Positions 58,265 to 64,000 of a stretch of 64,000 nt of DNA are shown piece after piece. This DNA comes from Candidatus Competibacteraceae bacterium. GTDB taxonomy: Bacteria > Pseudomonadota > Gammaproteobacteria > Competibacterales > Competibacteraceae. How positions within the stretch are numbered: position 1 is the stretch's first letter; the number at the start of each line of letters is the position of its first letter. Position numbers and translations under genes: made by a program. Below the pieces are notes generated by a model. It searched no databases. It saw nothing but the letters and a program-made list of their open reading frames with translations, and was not told the origin of the DNA. The stretch spans positions 22,897 to 86,896 of the forward strand of contig RXIX01000001.1 in assembly GCA_003989075.1 (NCBI GenBank), written 5' to 3'.

Positions 58265-59467
58265 TCAGTTGACGATGTGCCAGTTGCCGCCGCGAATTTC
58301 CACCAGGCGGAAGGCTTCAGTACCCAGGCCAAGATGATCGGCGGGGCTGAGGTTGAAAATGCCGGCAGTGCCGATGAGACCCTGGGTTTTCTCGATTTGC
58401 TCGCGGACCTTGGCCTTGTCGGTGCTGCCGGCGCGGGTGATAGCGGCAACAGCCATGCGCAGGCTGTCATAACCGTGCCCGCCGAAGGTCGATACCGGGC
58501 CGTGCGCGGCCTGATAGCGCTGCTGATAGGCGAGCAGCACGGGTTTCTGCGGATCACCATCGGGCAACTGTTCGGCCACGACCAGGGCTGCTGCGGGCAG
58601 CCGCGCGCCCTCGGCGGCATCGCCAGCCAGTTCGATGAAGGTCCTGGAGGCGACACCGTGTGAGTGGTACAGCGGCAGAGTGATGCCCAGTTGCTTGATG
58701 TTGCGGGTGACGATCGCCGGCGCCTGGCCAAAGCCGAAATTGAGGATCGCCTGCGCATCGGTGGCGCGAATCTTGGCCAGTTGGGCACTCATGTCGGTGT
58801 CCTTGTTGCCGTAGAACTCGTCAGCAACCAGGGTGATGCCGTATTGCGGCGCCAGAGCCAGCAGTTGCTCGCGCCCGGATTTGTCAAAGCCGCCATCGCC
58901 GCTGATCAGGGCCAGCCGGGTCAGGTTGCGCTGGCGCAGGTCGGCGAGAATGCGCGCAGCGGCCATGCGATCGGTAGGCGCAACCTTGAAGACCCAGGGC
59001 TTGACCGGTTCGATGATTTCGACGGCAGCAGCCAGGGAAATGAAGGGCATGCCGGCCTTTTCCACTTCGGGGATCACTGCCAGGGAATCACCCGAGGTGG
59101 TGCCGCCGATGATCAGGTCAACGTTATCCTTGCGGATCAGGCGCTTGACGAAATTGACCGCTTCACGGGCATTGCCGCCGGTGTCGTAATGGATCAGCTC
59201 CAGCGGCCGGCCGATGACGCCGCCCTGGGCATTGATTTCGGCGATGCCCATCTGCAGGGTTTTCAGTTCGGGATCGCCGAGAAAGGAGGCCGGCCCGGTG
59301 ACTGCAAGGAAAGCACCAATGCGGATCGGTTCCGCAGCGCCGGCCCAGGTCACGACGAGCCCCAGCAGCATAGCCAGCAGTGCGGTCCGCCAGATGGCGA
59401 GCCGGTCGCGCAGTTTCAGGCGCGCAGGTGTCCCTGCACGGGACGCAGGCAAATAATCAGATCGCAT
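58265..59467 (-). CDS. livK: Branched-chain/aryl acid ABC transporter substrate-binding protein
   Basis: A 400-residue periplasmic binding protein. The signal peptide is long, with a basic n-region (SRAGTPARLKLRDRL) and a hydrophobic core LLAMLLGLVVTWAGA, cleaved near GAAEP. The mature domain has IRIGAFLAVTGPASFLGDPEL, DLIIGGTTSGDSLAVIPEVEKAGMPFIS and GHGYDSLRMAV. ATG 59467 is chosen; ATG 59497 lacks a Shine-Dalgarno. The ligand could be a branched-chain or aromatic acid, the latter being suggested by paaK and iorAB. Confidence 0.92.
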   Translation of the reverse strand: MRSDYLPASRAGTPARLKLRDRLAIWRTALLAMLLGLVVTWAGAAEPIRIGAFLAVTGPASFLGDPELKTLQMGIAEINAQGGVIGRPLELIHYDTGGNAREAVNFVKRLIRKDNVDLIIGGTTSGDSLAVIPEVEKAGMPFISLAAAVEIIEPVKPWVFKVAPTDRMAAARILADLRQRNLTRLALISGDGGFDKSGREQLLALAPQYGITLVADEFYGNKDTDMSAQLAKIRATDAQAILNFGFGQAPAIVTRNIKQLGITLPLYHSHGVASRTFIELAGDAAEGARLPAAALVVAEQLPDGDPQKPVLLAYQQRYQAAHGPVSTFGGHGYDSLRMAVAAITRAGSTDKAKVREQIEKTQGLIGTAGIFNLSPADHLGLGTEAFRLVEIRGGNWHIVN

Positions 59468-59509
59468 GGTGACATCATTCCAACAGGTCTTCGTCATCCA
59501 GAGGGGAAA

Positions 59510-59616
59510 GGATGATGGCCCGTACAGCCATCATCCTTCGACTGTTCGACAGGCTCACAGCTCACAGCAAACGGCGGTACGGTGTTTTCCGTTCGCCCTG
59601 AGCCTGTCGAACAGTC
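59510..59616. repeat. Composite repeat region between iorB and livK
   Basis: Two structures in tandem. First, a 10-bp hairpin GGATGATGGC/GCCATCATCC (59510-59536), shared with 52.55 kb. Second, an 18-bp perfect inverted repeat GACTGTTCGACAGGCTCA (59540-59557) and TGAGCCTGTCGAACAGTC (59599-59616) around 41 bases; its right half belongs to the dispersed hairpin family at 50.5 kb (29 identical bases). The segment holds no gene. Confidence 0.8.
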
Positions 59617-59632
59617 TAGCTTTTACCTGCAT

Positions 59633-60262
59633 TCAATCGGCGTTGTGGGTGCGCTCGTGACCGGCGGCGCGTCCGGCCTCGAAGGCGCGGGCGTTGATTT
59701 CGGCCAGCGCGGGTTTATGGACGCGAAAACCGTCAACGATACAGGCCTTGAGCATCTCAGCGGGGAAGGGCAGGTAATCGCTGATCGCGCCGAGCATGAT
59801 CGTATTGACCATCTTGGGGTTGCCTAGCGCCTCGGCCAGGGCGCCGGCATCGAAGGCATGCACTTCCAGACCAGTCGCGACCAGAGTCGCCAGCGGATCA
59901 GCCGGATAGTCGTATATGCCGGCCGACACTATCGGCGGAGCGATACGCAGGGTGTTGACCATAGCCACGCCATTCGGGCGTAGATGGGGCCACCAGCGCA
60001 GGGCCTCGGCGGCTTCGAAACCGATCAGCAGGTCGGCCTCGCCGGGCTCGATCTGCGGCGAATAGACCCGGGGGCCAAAGCGGACATGGGAGGAGACGAT
60101 ACCGCCGCGCTGTGCCATGCCGGCGACCTCGGTTTTCTTGACATCGTAACCCTGAGTGAGCGCGGCGCGGGCGAGCATTTCAGCGGCGGTCATGACGCCC
60201 TGGCCGCCGATGCCAACCACCAGGATATTGGTGACGGCGTCCGGATCGCGGTTAGTGCGCAT
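59633..60262 (-). CDS. iorB: Indolepyruvate oxidoreductase subunit beta
   Basis: A 209-residue gamma/beta-type subunit of 2-oxoacid:ferredoxin oxidoreductases. NILVVGIGGQGVMTAAEMLARAALTQGYDVKKTEVAGMAQRGG is diagnostic. With IorA it converts aryl pyruvates to aryl-acyl-CoA while reducing ferredoxin. ATG 60262 is chosen over a long open upstream frame. It overlaps iorA by 11 bp. Confidence 0.94.
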   Translation of the reverse strand: MRTNRDPDAVTNILVVGIGGQGVMTAAEMLARAALTQGYDVKKTEVAGMAQRGGIVSSHVRFGPRVYSPQIEPGEADLLIGFEAAEALRWWPHLRPNGVAMVNTLRIAPPIVSAGIYDYPADPLATLVATGLEVHAFDAGALAEALGNPKMVNTIMLGAISDYLPFPAEMLKACIVDGFRVHKPALAEINARAFEAGRAAGHERTHNAD

Positions 60263-62138
60263 GGCGATGCACCTGGATGGGCTGTGCGGCCGGCTGGGGT
60301 GGCGCGGTGAGCTGAACGATGGCCAGCGGCGCGCAGGTCTCGACGCACATGTGGCAACCGGTGCAGGCGCTGCTGTCAATGCGGGCGAAGGTCAGCTCTT
60401 TGGTCTTGCCGGATTTGGTCGGTGCGGTTTCGCGACGGTCGACGAAGATCGCCGGGCATCCCAGATCGATGCAGTTGCCGCAGCCGGTGCACTGCTCGTC
60501 AATGACCGTATAGGGCTTAAAGCGCTCAAAGCGATCAGTGAGCGAGCAGGGGCGATCGGTGATGATCACCGAGGGCTCGTTCATCTTGATTTCTTCGCGC
60601 ACCAGCTTGACCACATTGGGCAACTGATAGGGGTCGACGGTGCGCACACGCTCGGGACGCACGCCGAGAGCTTCGACCAGCTTGACGAAGTCGACCCGTG
60701 GCGCTTCGACACCGTGCAGATCAAGACCGGTGCCAGGATTTTCCTGGCCGCCAGTCATGCCCACTGAGCGGTTATCGAGCAGCAGTACGGTGACGTTACC
60801 GCGGTTGTAAATCATGTTCAGCAGGCCCTGCATGCCCATATGCAGGAAAGTGGAGTCGCCGATGACCGCGACCAGGTGTTTTTTCTCGTCGGAGGTGCCG
60901 CGCCCCTTGTCCATGCCGTGGGCCATGCTCAGCGAGGCGCCCATGCAGGTGCAGGTGTCAAGGGCGTTCCAGGGATGACCGGCGCCGAGAGTGTAGCAGC
61001 CAATATCGCCGACGATGTTGAGGTTGCGGATGTGGGACAGGGCGAAGTAGGGGCCGAGATGAGGGCAGGAGGCGCACATGGTCGGCGGCCGTGGAAACAC
61101 GCCGGTTTGTGCCAGCATCGGTATCGCGACCGGTTCGCCCAGCAGGGGCTTAAGGGCCGGGCGCAGCACATTGGGCGCCAGTTCGCCAAAGCGCGGCAGC
61201 AGGTCCTTGCCGCGCGTGACGATGCCGGCAGCGCGCAGTTCGGTTTCGATCAGCGGCTCGGTTTCCTCAACCACGACCAGGGTATCGACCGAGGCGGCGA
61301 AGGCGCGCACCTGTTCCAGGGGCAGTGGGTGACTGAAACCGAGCTTAAGCACCGGCGCATTGGGAAAGCTTTCGCGCACATGCATGAACGCTGCGCCGGA
61401 GGTGATGAAACCGAGGCGGCGATCGGTACCGGTCAGCACCCGGTTCAGGTCGCTGGCTTCGGCGGCGGCGCGCAGGGTTTGGTCGCGCTGGTGCATCAGG
61501 GGCAGACGCGGTTTGGCATTGGCCGGCGTCATCACCCAGCGTTGCGGATTTTTCTGAAAGCCGGGTGCCGGATGCTCGATGCGCTCGCCGGCGAAGCTGA
61601 CCATGGCCTTGACGTGGCAGACGCGGGTGGTCATGCGTACGATCACCGGGACCTCATGGACCTCGGAGATCTCGAAGGCGGCCTTAACCATTTCATAGGC
61701 TTCCTGGGAATCAGCCGGCTCCAGGATGGGCATGTGGCCAAAGCGTCCCCAGTAACGGGAATCCTGCTCATTCTGCGAGGAGGACAGACCGACGTCATCG
61801 GCGACCACAATCACCAGGCCACCGACCACGCCAGCCAGGGCCTGGGTCATAAACGCATCGGATGCGACGTTCATGCCGACATGCTTCATCGCTGCCAGGG
61901 CGCGCGATCCGGCCAGCGAAGCGCCAATCGCGACTTCCACCGCGACCTTCTCATTCACCGACCACTCGGAATAGATGTCCGGATAGCGGGCGATATTTTC
62001 CAGGATCTCGGTAGCGGGCGTGCCGGGATAGGCGGCAGCAACCCGGGCGCCGGCCTCCCAGGCCGCACGCGCGACCGCCTCATTGCCCGAGAGCAGATGA
62101 CGGTTTTCGACCTTGGCGTGTTGTGCTGGATTGGGCAT
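60252..62138 (-). CDS. iorA: Indolepyruvate oxidoreductase subunit alpha
   Basis: A 628-residue subunit. The N-terminal pyruvate-oxidoreductase domain starts LLSGNEAVARAAWEAGARVAAAYPGTPATEI. The TPP-binding part has ADIGCYTLGAGHP-like sequence (GDIGCYTLG) and GDSTFLHMGMQGLLN. The C-terminus carries two 4Fe-4S motifs, CTGCGNCIDLGCP and CTGCHMCVETCAP. It acts with IorB in aromatic amino acid breakdown. First gene of the minus-strand series that runs through liv genes and paaK. Confidence 0.96.
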   Translation of the reverse strand: MPNPAQHAKVENRHLLSGNEAVARAAWEAGARVAAAYPGTPATEILENIARYPDIYSEWSVNEKVAVEVAIGASLAGSRALAAMKHVGMNVASDAFMTQALAGVVGGLVIVVADDVGLSSSQNEQDSRYWGRFGHMPILEPADSQEAYEMVKAAFEISEVHEVPVIVRMTTRVCHVKAMVSFAGERIEHPAPGFQKNPQRWVMTPANAKPRLPLMHQRDQTLRAAAEASDLNRVLTGTDRRLGFITSGAAFMHVRESFPNAPVLKLGFSHPLPLEQVRAFAASVDTLVVVEETEPLIETELRAAGIVTRGKDLLPRFGELAPNVLRPALKPLLGEPVAIPMLAQTGVFPRPPTMCASCPHLGPYFALSHIRNLNIVGDIGCYTLGAGHPWNALDTCTCMGASLSMAHGMDKGRGTSDEKKHLVAVIGDSTFLHMGMQGLLNMIYNRGNVTVLLLDNRSVGMTGGQENPGTGLDLHGVEAPRVDFVKLVEALGVRPERVRTVDPYQLPNVVKLVREEIKMNEPSVIITDRPCSLTDRFERFKPYTVIDEQCTGCGNCIDLGCPAIFVDRRETAPTKSGKTKELTFARIDSSACTGCHMCVETCAPLAIVQLTAPPQPAAQPIQVHRHAH

Positions 62139-62263
62139 TCAAACAAACCTCGCGGAAAAACGGATCGGCGGTACAGGGGAGTCAGGGCGAAGGCGCAACG
62201 CTGACTGAAACGGAAAGTTTAGCGATTCCCGCGCGGCCTAAACAGGGAGCGCGCCACAGGGAA

Positions 62264-63301
62264 TTAGCGTGGCTCTGCTGCTGGTGCAGCAGACTTATCG
62301 ATATCCTTCTGTTTTTCCAATGCTTCCAACCGGTTCTGCAGGGCTTGGCACTGCTGCTGCACCGTGTCAAACGCGGCGCGCAGGGTTTCCTGTTCATGTA
62401 CAGCCTGTCGATAGCGCTCTTCGCTGGCCTGCTGTGCGGTGCGCGCCCGCTCCAGTTCGGTGCGCAGGGCCTGCTGGCGGTCCTCGGCGATGGCCTGAGC
62501 ACGCAGGGCCTCGTGAGTCTCACGCTGGTGGGCAGTCAACTGTGTCTGCAAGGCGGTTTCACGCTGCCGCCAATCCTGCCGATCCGCCGTGAATACCTGA
62601 CGTTCTGCAGCGTGCTCGGTGCGCAATTGATCAAGCAGACGCATGAGGCGGGTTTCATTGGCTTCACCGCGCGCCTGTTCGGCGACCAGCCGCTGCTCGG
62701 CCTCGGTGCGCTGCCGTTCGTGATCGCGACGCAACTGGTGCAGGAGTGCATCAAGCTGGGTAAGACGGGCGGCGGCTTCCTCACGTACCTGGGCCTGTTC
62801 GGCAGCAGCGGCTTCGGCACGCTGCTCAGCAGCGGCGATGGCGGCTTCGGCGGCGGCACGCCGTTCCCGTTCCCGTAGCACATCGGCCTGCAATTCCCGT
62901 GCTGCGTGTTCGGCACACTCGCGTGCCTGTCGCTGCGCCTCGGCCTCGGCGATGGCCTGCTGTTCCTTCTCCAGAGCTGCGGTGCGCGCCTGTTCGGCCG
63001 CAGCAACCGCCTGTTCAGCAGCCAGGCGCTGCTCGACAAAGGCTGCTTCGGCCTGCTGCACAGCGACGCGCCAGAAGGATTCCAGCGCCGCAGCCACGGC
63101 CTCGGGAATTGCTGGCGGCAGAATCGCGTGGGGTGAATCGGCCAGCGTCTGTTGCCAGCGCTTCAAATGGTCGCTGATGGTGGTGTTGCTGCCGGTGCCG
63201 AGTAGTTCGCGCACCCGTTGAATCGTGGGATTCAGGCCGCGACTCAATAAGGTCTCGGCGGCTTCGCTGACATCTTCGTAACGGATACCGGCACGACCCA
63301 T
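62264..63301 (-). CDS. KfrA-like DNA-binding coiled-coil protein
   Basis: A 345-residue protein starting MGRAGIRYEDVSEAAETLLSRG. Residues 1-60 are a KfrA_N-type helix-turn-helix (NPTIQRVRELLGTGSNTTISDHLKRWQ). From about 75 to 330 it is a nearly uninterrupted Ala/Glu/Gln/Arg-rich coiled coil. KfrA proteins of IncP plasmids repress their own promoter and help plasmid partition; chromosomal copies are less studied. AGGAG is nine bases upstream of ATG 63301. The AT-rich 63302-63497 region upstream may hold its autoregulated promoter. Confidence 0.85.
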   Translation of the reverse strand: MGRAGIRYEDVSEAAETLLSRGLNPTIQRVRELLGTGSNTTISDHLKRWQQTLADSPHAILPPAIPEAVAAALESFWRVAVQQAEAAFVEQRLAAEQAVAAAEQARTAALEKEQQAIAEAEAQRQARECAEHAARELQADVLRERERRAAAEAAIAAAEQRAEAAAAEQAQVREEAAARLTQLDALLHQLRRDHERQRTEAEQRLVAEQARGEANETRLMRLLDQLRTEHAAERQVFTADRQDWRQRETALQTQLTAHQRETHEALRAQAIAEDRQQALRTELERARTAQQASEERYRQAVHEQETLRAAFDTVQQQCQALQNRLEALEKQKDIDKSAAPAAEPR

Positions 63302-63388
63302 CGTGGAATGCTCCTGACTGGACAGGGAGAAGAAAAACACATTCTAACGCATTCCAGGGTATTTCGTTCGAAAAAAATGATTACATAA

Positions 63389-63411
63389 AACGTATTTTTA
63401 CGTTCTTTTTT
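63389..63411. promoter_or_regulatory. AT-rich dyad upstream of the KfrA-like gene
   Basis: AACGTA (63389-63394) and TACGTT (63399-63404) form a 6-bp dyad with a 4-base spacer, followed on the plus strand by CTTTTTTT. It lies in the strikingly AT-rich segment 63340-63450. It may be an operator for the KfrA-like protein or a weak terminator. Beyond this I see no gene in 63302-63494. Confidence 0.35.
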
Positions 63412-63494
63412 AGATAAAAATTCAAGATAATTCCCATTATCAGGAATTTTATAATCAGCGACGCTAATCGCGCTAACAGGCTTCACAGAACACG

Positions 63495-63534
63495 AAAAAT
63501 CCCCCGTGACTACCGGAATCAGTCACGGGGGATT
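63495..63534 (-). terminator. Rho-independent terminator of the PEP/pyruvate-binding gene
   Basis: Perfect 14-bp arms AATCCCCCGTGACT (63498-63511) and AGTCACGGGGGATT (63521-63534) with a 9-base loop. Read on the minus strand, the hairpin ends in a run of T (63495-63499), 40 bp past the stop codon at 63575. Confidence 0.88.
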
Positions 63535-63574
63535 GGCAAATCCGTGCAGCGCAGTCTGGCGGTCGAAAAAATAC

Positions 63575-64000
63575 CTACGGTACATCAAGATAACAAAACA
63601 CGTTCTGCTTCAGCGTATTCGCGTTCAACCGCAGTACCGCCTGGCACTGCGCGTTCGGCAGATCAATCACTCGCACGCAATCCGACCAGTTCACCGCATT
63701 CGGCAACAGCTCAGCCAGACAATTGGGCTGCTGATCAAAAAAAGCTGTATTCAATTTATTATCCTGCCGCTGTGGAAACAGCGCCAAATAGAGAATATCG
63801 GTCTCGACCAGATCGCTGAAAAAATGTGTACCCAGTGACACATCAGGAACCAAGCCATTCTGCATAGTCACCATCTCACACAGCACCGCCACATTGTTGA
63901 TTTCCGCAAACCGCACGGGCACGCCCAGTTCCGGCGAAGTTGTTCCCCAGCGTCCCGGACCAATCAGCAGCATCGACTTAGCAGCGTGTGTTCCCCGCAA
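63575..64000 (-). CDS. PEP/pyruvate-binding-domain protein, C-terminal part (5' end beyond the window)
   Basis: At least 142 codons are visible, open at the right edge. LLIGPGRWGTTSPELGVPVRFAEINNVAVLCEM and VSLGTHFFSDLVETDILYLALFP are typical of the C-terminal part of pyruvate phosphate dikinase/PEP synthase-type N-domain proteins found as stand-alone PEP/pyruvate-binding proteins. Without the N-terminus the enzyme type cannot be decided. A strong terminator follows. Third positions are less GC-rich than in most of the window. Confidence 0.75.
   Translation of the reverse strand: MRGTHAAKSMLLIGPGRWGTTSPELGVPVRFAEINNVAVLCEMVTMQNGLVPDVSLGTHFFSDLVETDILYLALFPQRQDNKLNTAFFDQQPNCLAELLPNAVNWSDCVRVIDLPNAQCQAVLRLNANTLKQNVFCYLDVP

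Noticed and set aside
60840..62204. 454-codon open frame opposite iorA
   Set aside because: Low-complexity Gly/His/Gln composition; iorA shows complete TPP and Fe-S motifs on the other strand.

Overview
The window is GC-rich, densely packed bacterial chromosome. It has no rRNA, tRNA, CRISPR array, intact insertion sequence or phage gene that I can recognise. The gene orders rpsF-priB-rpsR-(DUF2232)-rplI-dnaB-alr-radA and ftsK-lolA-rarA-(thiolase)-serS, together with PriB, LolA, Aat and Bpt, point to a gammaproteobacterium. A polyhydroxyalkanoate (PHA) synthase, a biosynthetic-type thiolase, cobalamin salvage and assembly genes and an indolepyruvate oxidoreductase/branched-chain-type ABC locus fit an environmental storage-polymer organism of the Candidatus Competibacter kind. 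That placement is inference from gene content only.

Layout. 0-2.7 kb: an ABC/FtsX exporter with a Cys-containing membrane protein cut by the left edge. 2.8-7.4 kb: lipocalin lipoprotein, small membrane protein, NamZ-like muramidase, CbiX chelatase, a small caspase-like protein and aquaporin Z. 7.5-10.3 kb: a PdxA-family dehydrogenase divergent from pdxST. 10.3-17.2 kb: LrgAB, CobA, a DUF4124 protein, UppP, two poorly characterised proteins, a GAF-GGDEF protein with an altered active-site region, an AhpD-like protein and YbdD. 17.2-23.9 kb: CstA and an RND efflux pair under a palindromic promoter. 23.9-26.9 kb: the overlapping cobUTCS operon. 27-35.4 kb: a methyltransferase, a degenerate FtsZ-like protein, and the rpsF-to-radA ribosomal/replication block. 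35.4-38.1 kb: Bpt, Aat and a GNAT-like protein on the minus strand. 38.3-46.5 kb: ftsK, lolA, rarA, thiolase, serS. 46.4-50.5 kb: MATE transporter, DAHP synthase, a membrane J-domain protein and a VWA protein. 50.6-62.1 kb: one long minus-strand series reading iorA-iorB-livKHMGF-CBS/ACT-paaK-phaC. 62.3-64 kb: a KfrA-like coiled-coil protein and the C-terminus of a PEP/pyruvate-binding-domain protein cut by the right edge.

How the genes may work together. cobUTCS with CobA and CbiX covers parts of cobalamin/siroheme metabolism. PdxST makes pyridoxal phosphate without DXP, so the neighbouring PdxA homologue probably does something else. The ior-liv-paaK block looks like uptake and CoA-activation of aryl or branched-chain acids. 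The thiolase and PHA synthase can turn acyl-CoA into storage polymer.

Most notable signals. (1) A 302-residue FtsZ-like protein immediately upstream of rpsF has lost the tubulin signature and both T7-loop aspartates. (2) A GGDEF protein has a 9-residue tandem duplication between its I-site and its catalytic hairpin. (3) A stand-alone small protein has a caspase-like His/Cys arrangement. (4) A hairpin repeat family has one member inserted exactly over the livM start codon. (5) A 104-bp dnaB/alr overlap encodes a DnaB tail inside the alr catalytic region.
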